This document shows, one piece after another, positions 1-10,500 of a stretch of DNA of 64,000 bases. Position numbers and translations under genes: made by a program. Under the pieces are notes generated by a model. The model saw only the letters and a list, made by a program, of their open reading frames with translations. It was not told where the DNA came from and did not search any database. Every line of letters starts with the position of its first letter. Positions within the stretch are counted from its first letter, which is position 1. This DNA is from Tridacna crocea (lineage: Eukaryota > Mollusca > Bivalvia > Cardiida > Cardiidae): assembly GCA_943736015.1 (NCBI GenBank), contig OX031069.1:19349235-19413234 (forward strand), written 5' to 3'.

Positions 1-112
1 AAACGATAGAATCCAATCTATTTGTAGATCTACAACACAAAATTAATACAAAAATAACTTTCAACGTAAATTAGTGTCAACGATGTCAAATTTCATCCAT
101 TATAGAGGAAAC

Positions 113-201
113 GTTTAACCCCTTAGAAAAAAGAAGAGTTTTGATAACCCTGAAGAAGAAAGCTATTAAAACCATTGTGGAAAAAGGATAAAACGCTATC
201 C
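113..201 (+). mobile_element. HP-A left-half fragment
   Basis: TTTAACCCCTTAGAAAA, CCTGAAGAAGAAAGC and TTGTGGAAAAAGGATAAAA match the left half of HP-A. The right arm of the palindrome is missing. Confidence 0.5.
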
Positions 202-279
202 TAAAGATGAATTTTTAATTTTTATTTTGGTCTCATTTACATGTATTTTGTCGTATGCAAACACTCAATATGGGCAAGT

Positions 280-610
280 CTAGTATTCTATAGTCAGGTA
301 GGCTAAACTGTTAACAGGATGACATGACGTAATTTACATTTCTCGCCCTTGACGTAATATTGTACACAATGCGTCATTGATGTGCAATGCAGCGGGGGTA
401 CGCAACGGGAAATAATCAAGAAAAACTTTAATGGATTTTGATTTGAAAGTTCCTCCTCAGAAAGGTTTAAAACATGAAATCAGTAGACTATTTGGTTTTT
501 TTTTGACGGTGAAAGATCGAAATCTATTTCATCTCGTGAATATCATCGATAATATTTTCACTTGTGGCTGCGCCACTCGCGAAAATATTTTCGCGCGGTA
601 AAGGCTTTAC
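280..610 (+). mobile_element. Family C hairpin element, partial
   Basis: It shares TTACATTTCTCGCCCTTGACG, the TACGCAACGGGAAATAATC stretch and GGTGAAAGATCGAAATCTAT with the copies at 5120-5480 and 24139-24588. The right half of its hairpin is cut short. Confidence 0.6.
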
Positions 611-1561
611 AACATAATCGCTCCATTGTCAGAGATCCATCTTTGATGTCGATTACTGATTTATAATAACCCTGTATTTTATATTTTGTAAAATCTATAC
701 AAGTAAAACAGTCCTCTGTACGCTTTTGAGGTTTTCAAAGATCATAACCATACTGCATTCAACGTGCAGACAGTTTGTTTAAAATGTATTGTTCTATTCG
801 TTTTTATATGTGAGCCATGCTTTGTGAAAAGGGGGCTTAACTCTTTACCAAACGACAAAATTTTAGACTGCTTCAAATTGAAAGCATTTGCAGACGACAA
901 AATAAAGGTAGGCCTAGGGAGACCGGGGCTAAATGATACACGGGGCAATCTGTTACAGAAGATATATCTCAATGATAACGCGTTTGATCACGCCAAAACT
1001 GCTATCACGTAAAAGCGCAATCTTTTTTACTTACTTTGTGTAACATACCGAGGAAGAATTATATAACCGTAACAAACTAGAATAAAAAAACACAAAATCC
1101 CGCATGTAAGTAAATTTTGACTTATATTTGAAAAACTCGCCTAGTATAGTAACCCGTTAGGATATTTTGGATATCTTAACATGTAACTGTACAGAAATGA
1201 TTTGTAGTTCATTCGATGTAAAGGTTTTATTCATTAAATCCACGTGTAGGATTTTGGGCTTACACAAAGTCCAAAAAGGCGTTTGGGGCAAAATGTTACA
1301 AAGAGATGGGGCATATTGTTACACTGTAACAGTTTACCCCATCAATTATTTCATGTTGTGCATTGTTTTAGCTCGGCCGTGTGTAGAGAAACACCAAGAT
1401 ATTGTTGTAGCTCCCTGCCCCCGTTGTCGTCGTCAACATCGTTGTCGTTCCGCAAAACCCTGAGAGCTCTACTGTGTAATATCTCTAATATTCATGAAGA
1501 TATTTACTCGAAAATCCGAAAATATGTTTACTACCAAAGTCAAACACATTTTGTTAAAAGT

Positions 1562-1722
1562 ATAGGACCGGAAGTTCATTTTTTAGGTCATTTGCGATTG
1601 CAGAGTGACGTTGGTCACTTGATAGCTCTCAAGTGATAACAATCAGATGACTTGAGAGCTCTTAGGTGACCAAACGTCGCTATACAAGCGCAAATGACTG
1701 TACAAAACGAACTTCCGATCCT
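1562..1722. mobile_element. 160-bp palindromic MITE
   Basis: Inverted ends AGGACCGGAAGTTCATTTT and AAAACGAACTTCCGATCCT. The arms continue through CATTTGCG and GGTCACTTGATAGCTC to a ~14-nt loop near 1640. It is nested in the element at 915-2664. Confidence 0.65.
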
Positions 1723-2149
1723 TCACTGTGATGTTACAGGTAACACTAGTGAAATTTTTGTATGATTTATACCCCTTTTCAAATCGTAATATAAAGCACC
1801 TGCATCCGAGCATTGCAAATGCATGTGAATCGCTTGTTTAGATTTAGACCAATTACAGGTGTAAAGAAGTAATTGATTGTGCAATAGAATTTCATTACTG
1901 TTTGAAAAAAATAAAAATATTCTCCTTTTCCAAAAAACTTTTAACAAGTATTTAGCCTAGGTCAAATCTATTAGGCTAGATCACTGACCTTGTTAGTAAT
2001 ACTACATAATAATTTAAATTTATCATTATTTTCATTTCAGGATGGTTCGTAAGGTCACTCTTGTTCAGTGCCTTATAATCCTCTTTTTGAGGATTGATGA
2101 TAGCGTCTGCGACAGGATTCATTCCTCTCCCACCGCTGACCATTGTTTC

Positions 2150-2315
2150 GACGATGATCATGTGGGAAAGCAGTCAGTGGCTTGGAAAGAAAATTGTGAG
2201 AAGCACGTGTAAAAGAAACTCCAGGACGCATGGATAGGTGCACTGACCACCGCGATATAGCTGAAATGATGTTGAAAACAGCGTTAAACGCCATCCAATC
2301 AATTAGACCTGACAA
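2150..2315 (+). mobile_element. 5'-truncated SINE, family S
   Basis: Body and tail only: CAGTGGCTTGGAAAGAAAAT, GATAGGTGCACTGACC and GCGTTAAACGCC. It lies inside the larger inverted-repeat element at 915-2664. Confidence 0.55.
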
Positions 2316-3372
2316 AAGCAGCAAATAATTATTTCGGTTTGTCTCCGAGAGATGTACATCTAGTAGCTTATGAATGTGCAAGTGCCTTTAAGATCAAGAT
2401 ACCATTGAAACAGTTCATGTAACATTTTGCCCCACTCCTTGTAACACATTGCCCCAAGCGTGGGGCAAACTGTTACAGAAAATTCTGATGGAAAAAATCA
2501 ATTTTCTGAGAAACCTTTTCAAAATTTGTTCGAATATAAATGTTCATATTTTGCCTCTGTTGATAAGGTTCGTTTCAAAATAAAAAATGTTTGGATATAC
2601 AGATATTTGAATTTTTTATCCAAGAAAAACGAAAAAATGTAACATATAGCCCCGGTCTCCCCTAATGCAAAAATTGATATTTGTTTCCAGCAAGGTAGAA
2701 AACTTTGTGGGAAAAGGAGAAAATGCTGGTTACCTGCATTTTCTCCTTTTCCCAGAATGTTTTCAAAAGGCTTCCATCTCAGGGTCGTAAAAACCAGGGA
2801 TTGTTTGGGAACGGGTTAATACATTGGCACAAAATATCGATCTAGTCTGATCGAAGTCTACGTATAAGTGTCGATGGTGACATAAGATGAGATTCCAATT
2901 TAACAGTACAATGTCAAAGATTTTCCATTTGGACCAAACAAGATTCGGATCGTTCGAAGATTTTACGGAAACTGTACGATATGGCACCTTTCTGCCTCCG
3001 CCAAATGGCTATATTGTGTTTTCTGTACCGGCGAATGAGTAAGAAAGGTTTATTAATCCGACGAAATCGATATTGATCTGGCTTATATATTAGATTAAGG
3101 AAATCTATTAATAAAATAAAGTGAAAAATTTCAGTCGAGTGGAAGAGATTATGAAACTGACACGGATCGTGGGGTCTGAAACATTCCACGTTTGTTCAGG
3201 AGTGTACGATACGCACACCTGGCTTTGCTTATTATATTTTATTTATTTGTTCATTTATAGTGGTGGAGTATCCATTAAAAAGGGGACTGTTAAAAGGTTT
3301 GTTAAATTACATGTATTTGTATACATTATTCTGTCATTATTTCTATTTGATCAATGCTATATTAAAATTGGG

Positions 3373-3833
3373 CTAAACCCCTTTACTACACAATGACGAC
3401 TTTTAACGATCCCGAGGAAGAAACCTTTTGAAAACATTGAGGGAAAAGGAGAAAATGCTGGTACCCAGCATTTTCTCCTTTTCCCACAAAGTTTTCTACC
3501 CTATCAAAGAAAAGATTGTTGTGTCATCGATATAGCCACTATAGAAATTTTGTCTGCAAATGCTTTCAATTTGGATAGGTCTAAAATTTTGTCGTGTTGT
3601 AAGGGGTTAACCCTTTACCAAACAATCCCCGGTTTTTACGACCCTGAGATAGAAACCTTTAGAAAACATTGTGGGAAAAGGAGAAAATGCTTGTAATCAG
3701 CATTTTCTCCTTTTCCCATAACATTTTCTATCCTGCTAGAAACAAATTTCAATTTTTGAGTCACGTTTATTTTGTTGTCTGCCAATGCTTTCAATTTGGA
3801 CCAGTCTGACATTTTTTCGTTTGGTAAAGGGTT
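3373..3833 (+). mobile_element. Two HP-A elements head to tail sharing one TTAA
   Basis: The first copy is 3373-3610 and the second 3607-3833. The TTAA at 3607-3610 is the right end of one and the left end of the other. Both palindromes are near intact (3443-3491 and 3671-3720). Confidence 0.85.
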
Positions 3834-3849
3834 GATGCATCTCCATTCT

Positions 3850-4190
3850 TCGTTATACCAAAGTATACCATAATCAATAAACCCATTCCGTGTAACAAAC
3901 GACTAAATCATGAGGTAGTATGGACTTGGGATGCAAAACATTGACCAATGGCAAAAAGATATCGACACAGGTCAGCCTACACAAGGTCTGTACCTTCTGT
4001 AGATGCATCAAGCCTCCTTTTCACAGATTACGTCTCATTATACTTAAATGAGCTGTAGATCGTTTTCCGTCATTGTGTCCGCGTCGATTCTGCTGAGCGC
4101 AGGTTTATGATCAACATCAAATCAGACTGCCCAGAAGATGCAGTCTGATCTTGGAACTGTACTGCCCGACTCGGTAAAGGGTTAAAACAC
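3850..4190. repeat. Worn repeats: family L piece and family D palindrome piece
   Basis: 3920-4030 has the GACTTGGGATGC..TTGACCAATGGCAAAAAG motif found again near 24060. 4100-4186 has ATCAGACTGCCCAG..GATGCAGTCTGATCTTGG, the family D palindrome, ending GGTAAAGGGTTAA. There is no coding signal. Confidence 0.45.
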
Positions 4191-4248
4191 ACACACACAT
4201 CGCAATACATGTACTTGTATTTTTGTAATTAATTTTGACTGGAAATAC

Positions 4249-4778
4249 GACGGGAGTTCAATAAGTAATGCCCATGGCCCACTTCCAGTTTTCTGATCTA
4301 GCTGAAATTTTGCATGTGCAATGATTTAGGCTATATCTATATGGGTTATGTGGCAAATTACAGCCCTGAATTATTTGTGGGGTCTGATTTACAGGTGTTT
4401 GAAATGAGTCAGGTGTCTGACTGACATCCGATAGAAAAATTAGTAAAAATTACTTCTTGTAACCCAATGGTCATTTAAATTCTAGCACAGACTTCCGGTC
4501 ATGTTTGAATTCACGATGCCAGCGTTTTACAAGGTCATATGATGGGGCATTATCACAATAAGTAACTTTAATTTCATCAAAAGTCTCCTGTGGTGCGCGA
4601 CACTCAACAGGCTCCTATTTCACAACTGACTCAGTTCAAACACCAGTAACCATAATTAGTTCAGAGCTGTAATTTGCCACATAACTCATAGCGATATAAA
4701 TCATAACACAGGTAAAATTTCAGCTTGATCAGACAACTGGAAGTGAGTCAGGCGCATTACTTATTGAACTCCCCTCGA
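4249..4778 (-). mobile_element. Internally deleted mariner with long inverted repeats
   Basis: The ends are GGGAGTTCAATAAGTAATGC and its complement. The similarity extends about 165 bp inward on both sides. On the minus strand, 4600-4484 encodes PSYDLVKRWHREFKHDRKSV, matching the HTH region of mariner transposases (APSY.TVKRW..EFK..R.SV). The catalytic domain is absent, so it cannot move on its own. Confidence 0.75.
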
Positions 4779-4839
4779 ATATCGGTCTAGCCCTGTTTTT
4801 TGAAAAAAGGGGGTTTCATGCACGATCAAAAAAGAATCT

Positions 4840-4990
4840 CCTGAGATTAGTCTGACTGACCTGTGTCAATACTTTTTGCTGTTGGTAAATTTTCTTTGTG
4901 TCTAGGGACCATTCTACTTCGAGATCAAGCCATTTGTTAGACAAAATAATCCATCATGATGCATCCAACATGATCTGATGACAAGTCTGT
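4840..4990 (+). repeat. Family L repeat copy
   Basis: ACTGACCTGTGTCAATACTT, TTTTGCTGTTGG and GGGACCATTCTACTTC recur at 16390-16560, 24000-24120 and 37510-37620. The nature is unknown; the region has no ORF of note. Confidence 0.45.
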
Positions 4991-5119
4991 CACTGAGCAT
5001 CTAACCTTTTTTCCCTGAAGAGTTGAAAAAAAAAAGTTTTTGTCACATAAGTACTATTGTTTTCATTGTAAGACAGCGCTACGACTTTTCTTGTCTTTCA
5101 CACGATTGAGACAACTAAA

Positions 5120-5480
5120 TGGCGGATATTTGTTTCTTTTTTTTTTCGGTTAAAGATCAAAATTTATTTCATCGAGGGAACATCATCAGTAATATTTTCA
5201 CGAGTGGTGCAGCGATGACGTTCACTGGATGGTATAAATTTCGATCTTTAACCGAAAAAAAAAAAAGTATTTTATTTATTTTATGCTTTTAGCCCTTTTT
5301 TGGGGAACTTTATCAAAATCCAGTTCAGTTCTTTTCAGTTATTCCCCGTGGCGTACCTCTCCGCATAGCAACGTATTACAAAATTTTACGCAAAGCGCAA
5401 GAAATATTAGGTAAATGACGTCATATTTCCATCTGGTTTTGAGTCACGCGGATTTTACCTAGGTAACTGGAATATAAAAA
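5120..5480 (-). mobile_element. Family C hairpin element
   Basis: Hairpin arms at about 5140-5180 and 5230-5265 end in runs of T and A. The adjacent conserved block (TATGCGGAGAGGTACGCC, ATATGACGTCAT on the minus strand) matches 24139-24588. It includes a TGACGTCA-like site. Confidence 0.65.
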
Positions 5481-5755
5481 TCAGTATAATCACTAGTCGT
5501 AACCATGAAATATTGAAAAATATTTCACCGATATTTCTCGATAACCTGTCGGAAAGCATTTAATATCAAATAGCGCCGTATTTAGGCAATCAACACTGTT
5601 ATCATACGTATCGTTTTTCAGACACTTACCCAGATGTCTTTGCAAAATTAACTGCCAAAATTGGTGTTCGTTACGTGTACAAGGCTGTGAATTTTGTTAT
5701 CTGCATATTCAAAACAGAATCATTATACATGTATGTAAGTTTCTTTGGTATCAGG

Positions 5756-6632
5756 AATTTTCCCCCTGGACATCTGCCCCCGGACTTTTGCCCCCGTAGG
5801 ACACCTGCCAACTGGACATCTGCCCCCGGGCATTTGCCCCCTTAGGACATCTGCCCCCTTAGGACATCTGCCCCCTAAGGACATCTGCCCCCTGGACATC
5901 TGCCACCCGGACATTCGCCCCCGTAGGACATCTGCCCCCGTAGGACATTTGCCCCCCGGACATTTGCCCCCTGGACATCTGCCCCCCGGACATTCAACTC
6001 TTAGGACATCCCCTTCCGGACATTTGCCCTGGTAGGACATCTACCTCTGGATATTTGCCCCCGTAGGACAACTGCCTCCTGGGAAACGATAAGCCTCTTC
6101 TAAATAATGTTGAAGAACTAATAATATCATGAATTTTGCTTTATTTTTCTTAAAATGCAAAAAAAGATTTTTTTATCGGGGTTTACAGCAGGCGTGCCAG
6201 ATAAGTAACTGACTCTATAGTTATCATACCGGAAGTTTGATATTAAAATTGAAATCAATTAATCAGCCCAAGATGTTCAACAAAATAGCACTTAACGATA
6301 CAACAGCTTCTTCATAGTACCGGTCAAAATTACTATGTACAATATACGTATATATCTCAAAGTTCTTTTTTTGAGATAGTCCCTTAAAGGAGCTAGACGT
6401 CCAAGTTGTAAACAAACTGAGGGGGCAGATGTCCAGGGGGCAGATATCCTAAGGTGGCAGATATCCGGGGGGCAGATGTCTGGGGGCACATGTCCTAGGG
6501 GGAGGGGGCACACGTCCTAAGGGCGCAGATGTCTGGGGGCAGATGTCCGGGGGTCAAACGTCCAGGTGGCAGGTGTCCTAAGGGGGCAAAAGTCCGGGGG
6601 CAAAAGTCCGGGGGAGGGCAAATGTCCTAGAC
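5756..6632. mobile_element. Foldback-like structure with inverted minisatellite arms
   Basis: 5756-6090 is an array of about 18-20-bp units such as GGACATCTGCCCCCTTA. 6417-6632 is the same unit in inverted orientation (GGGGGCAGATGTCC). A non-repetitive ~330-bp AT-rich spacer separates them. Open frames across the array are a by-product of the repeat. Confidence 0.6.
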
Positions 6633-6635
6633 CCT

Positions 6636-6785
6636 ACATATGTAAGGAAATTTATACGAAACCTGTTCACTTCCTCAATGACAGGTACATTAAGGACGAT
6701 AAATAGTTCCAAAGAAACTTATTGTCCTTAATGTACCTGTCATTGAGGAAGTGAACAGGTTTCATATAAATTTCCTTACATATGT
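6636..6785. mobile_element. Near-perfect 150-bp hairpin MITE
   Basis: Arms 6636-6702 and 6719-6785, 67 bp each with about two mismatches, loop 16 nt. The termini are ACATATGTAAGG and its complement. It lies directly beside the inverted minisatellite. Confidence 0.75.
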
Positions 6786-6789
6786 ATAA

Positions 6790-7500
6790 AGTAGGGCTCT
6801 CCTTTAACACGCCACAGACTTTTAACGCTTAATTCGTATACAGTTATGTGATACAAAGAATTTCGTCTGTTTACTTCTACAACCTTGTAACTCCAGCTTG
6901 TAACAAGCTGTAGTTACGAGGTTTTCGATGTAAATCGACTATTTAACATTCTTTGGTCTAGTGTTAAAATTCTATCAAACACTCGTAAACAAAAATCAGT
7001 TTTAAGTCCGCCAAAGGGTCTTTTAATAACTTTTTCCCAGACTCGATTGGTAAAATTCATCTCAAATTCCAACTCAAGTCAGATCCTATATAGGAATCTC
7101 AAAAGCCATCAAAATAAGGATGGTTTTTAGCACCTCACCAGTTAAAGGTCGGGATATGAAATTATATACTAGTATAATTATGTTGTTATAGAGATCGAGA
7201 TATATTTAGCTTTTAGCTTGCCTAGAGGATTTTTTTCCACCAGCACATCTGAAAAAACTTTGCACTGTGTAGTTTTTAAGAGTAAACTACACTGTTGGGG
7301 GGGGGGGGGGCAGAGAAAATGGTGGTTACCAGTCATTAAGGTATGGAACTGTCCGATATAGAATTACAAGTAAACTGCAGAAGGTTTTAGTATCACCGTA
7401 AACGTGTCAAAGGTTATCAAAGACTTTAACGTTATGTATTTGTCTCATATTCAGAAAACTGAGGAAGCACAGAATCATTTGAAGAGACGACATAAACATA
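6790..7500. other. Upstream region of the death-domain gene
   Basis: AT-rich unique-looking DNA with a palindromic stretch AACTCCAGCTTGTAACAAGC near 6889 and a run of about 13 G at 7297-7310. A possible 5'UTR acceptor TATTCAG|AAAACTG lies at 7454. No certain promoter element is seen. Confidence 0.3.
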
Positions 7501-7521
7501 GCTTACACCCACGATACGGCA

Positions 7522-10500
7522 ATGCCTCCCGCGACTGGTCTACAGTTTTACCGGAAGCGCCAAACGATTGACCATCTCACTCTCGAAAGACCTCAGTCTC
7601 TCCAGACTTTTCGGGAGTGCGTCAATAATGCTTTGGTTGTCATAGAAACACGAATAGAACTGCTGCAACAGTCTTACTATGGTCCAAATATAGATATAGA
7701 ATACGAGATCAAAAGATGGTTGAATCCTTTATCGATAGTATTAAAGTACTGCCGAATAAGTTTCTTCCTGTGCAAGACCCAACTTGACGACATGGTGATA
7801 GCTTACAAAAGAGCAGAAGGTGATCCAACTTTAGTTGTCGATTTCGACAAAGGTATTGTGAAATCTGTGTTGGATATAATCGATAGAGTGTTACAGTACC
7901 TGAAAACAGGTTTCGCAGACATTATAAAAGACATGAAACAATTAGCTGATTATATGTGGAAATACTGCCTGAGTTTCTCAAGCGCAGAAGGCGACATTTA
8001 TCTAGATACTGCAGTCAATTACGAAAGACAAAGAAAAGAATTTTCTCAAGCAATAAACTTCAATATAGACGATATAAAGAACATGGCCGAACAGTTCGAA
8101 ACCAAAGGAATGAGAGTTCAGGATTTGGGATTCGTCGCCAGGGATCTTGCTGAACGCTGCAAAGCTACCCATGTACCTTTCCTAGTCATTATTCCACAAG
8201 CATTTGAAAATCTTAAACACGCTATTGCAGGTACTAGAAAATGGCTGGAAGCCGATGAAGCCTATGCTGAGTTTATCAAGTTTGACGTAAACGATCTAGA
8301 GGTGAAGAAGGAAGCCCAAGAGAAAAAAGTTAGAGATCTTCAGATTAAGTGTTCAAATAGCGAGCATAGGCTTAAAACAGCAAAGAGACTCCATGGTGAC
8401 CTTTTAGTAGAGGTCAAAGGGTTTGCTGGTAGAGAGTCACTGTTAAGCGTTGAAAAAGCCAACCTTATAGCCCAAAATAAAGATGTTCTTGTTGACCTGG
8501 ATATTAAACAGTTTAGACGTGATGAAATGAAGCACAGACTGGACGAGTTAAGTGACTTTGATAAAGAACGGTACACGGTTTTGAGTAAAGAGATTGCGGA
8601 GCTAGGTGATAGAAGACCGATCATTGACAAGAAGCTTGACGATATCAACAAAAAGCTGGATCTCATCTCTGAAAGACGGAACTCTATGAACAGGAAAGAA
8701 AGCGAAATTTCAGAAGCTAAAGGTAAATTTTATGCAGAGACTTATTACCCTATATCATCGAATTTAAATTACTTTCACAAAAACGAATTTCCTTTACGCT
8801 AACTGCACTTGATAGGTTATTAGACAGGACTCTATGAATAGAAAACAAAATATTTCTGAAGCAAAAGGTGAAGTTGAAACAGTGACTATTTAACTCATTT
8901 CCAAACAACAAAATTTTGTCCAAATCGAAAGCATTTGCAGGCTACAAAATAAAAGTGACTGAAAATTTGAAATTTGTTTTGTGAAGGGTAGAAAACATTG
9001 TGGGAAAAGGAGAAAATGCTGGTTACCAGCATTTTCTCCTTTTCCCACAATGTTTTTTAAAGGCTTCTTTCTCAGGGTCGTCAAAAGTAGGGATTGTGTG
9101 GGAACGGGTTAAACTATATTACCCCGATTTGGAAGTCTTATCACAGAATGAATTTCTTGTACTATTACTGCACGTGCAGAGTTATTTTCCACATTTAGCC
9201 CTTTATCACACAGTCTTGAGTTTTAGGATCAGGGGAAAACAGGCTTTTGGAAACCTTGTGGGGAAAAAAAGAGAAAATGCTGGATACCAGCATTTTCTAT
9301 TTTTCCTACAAGGTTTTCCACGCTTTCGGAGACAATCACCATCATTAAAGCTACAACGAATTTGATATCTGCAAATACATTGAGTTTTCAAGATTTTGGG
9401 CAACAGATACTTTACAAATGCTTTCAATGCGGGTTGGTCTTAATCTTTGTCCGGCTATATAAGTGAAGTGAAACTTTCAAGCCGATAGTAAAACCATAAC
9501 TTTGTTGCCTCAAAGAACTATTGGGCGGAGAAGATATCCTTACCGGACAGTGTAGACCTAGGATCACAATGCACGTTATAAGCAGTCTGATCTTGGATCT
9601 ACACTGTTCGCAAAACTTTCTTGAGTCACACTCAGCCGCCAAATGATTAAATTTTATCGCCCAATAAACTTTTCCATTTACAGTCGAAGTCAAACAGATG
9701 AAGAAAGAGTTCCGTAAATGTGAGGTGGAGTTAGAACGTCTCGAGGTGAATTTAAACAGACTGAAGGAGATCTATAGATACAAAACCACGCCGGAGATAC
9801 TGAAAAAAATATTTCATGGAATGCCTCTCACAGCAAGACATGTCGTCAATAAGGGAAAACGTCCCATAATGGGTAATGCTTAGATTGCTTTCGTTGTCTG
9901 CGCATGTCATATTCTTCGAAGATTCGACTGTCTTATATGACGCATCACTAGCCCCAAAAGCGGGCTGACTGTAATATTACGCGCTATAAAGTAGCAGTGT
10001 AGAAAATAGCTTTTGTCAATACGCTTGAGGAATAATAAGACCAGCTTTAGCTCCAGATTTCTCTAGACTGCTGATCATAGCTGAGTGAATTGCACGAGGT
10101 AGCGTTTTATTGAGTCAACGTTTATTTTAGTTTGAAATTCAAAGTAACGGTAGTCGCGTAGGAAAGTGGTTCGGCTCTGTGCCCAGGATGCCCAAAGTAG
10201 ATAGATGAGTATTTATAGAATGCCATCTAGCGGGAGATAATGAGATTGCTTTAGTCTAGCATACAATAAATGTGAGCAATACACTTAAAAAAATGCATCT
10301 GGAAAAAGTATCGACCAACGTCAGCCTTAACTCATTACCAAACGACAGTGTTTTTGGCTTGTCCAAATTGAAAGCATTTGCAGGCGACAAAATAAAAGTG
10401 ACTGAAAATTTGAAGCCTTTGGAAAACATTGTGGCAAAAGGTGAAATTGCTCGTGACGAGCATTCTCACCTTTTGCCACCATGTTTTCTACACTATCAAA

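Larger units (their letters stand above)
915..2664. mobile_element. 1.75-kb inverted-repeat element inserted in an HP-A copy
   Basis: The ends are inverted repeats: TAGGGAGACCGGGGCTA at 915-931 and its complement at 2647-2664. Motifs of the form GGGGCAAAATGTTAC recur inside near both ends (1285-1345, 2425-2475). The flanks, 837-914 and 2665-2822, are the two halves of one HP-A element. There is no recognisable transposase, so it is probably non-autonomous. Confidence 0.55.
837..2822 (-). mobile_element. HP-A element split by the 1.75-kb element
   Basis: The left half, 837-914, has TTAACTCTTTACCAAACGAC and GAAAGCATTTGCAGACGAC. The right half starts at about 2665, carries the palindrome at 2706-2758 and ends GGGAACGGGTTAA. 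Confidence 0.75.

Noticed and set aside
1167-1636. Overlapping open frames of about 100 codons
   Set aside because: They lie within an inverted-repeat element and a palindromic MITE and show no protein-like composition.
5723-6040. Overlapping ~100-codon open frames on both strands
   Set aside because: They are by-products of a C-rich minisatellite whose unit lacks stop codons.
7297-7310. Run of about 13 G
   Set aside because: A homopolymer by itself is not evidence of function; its length may also be a sequencing artefact.
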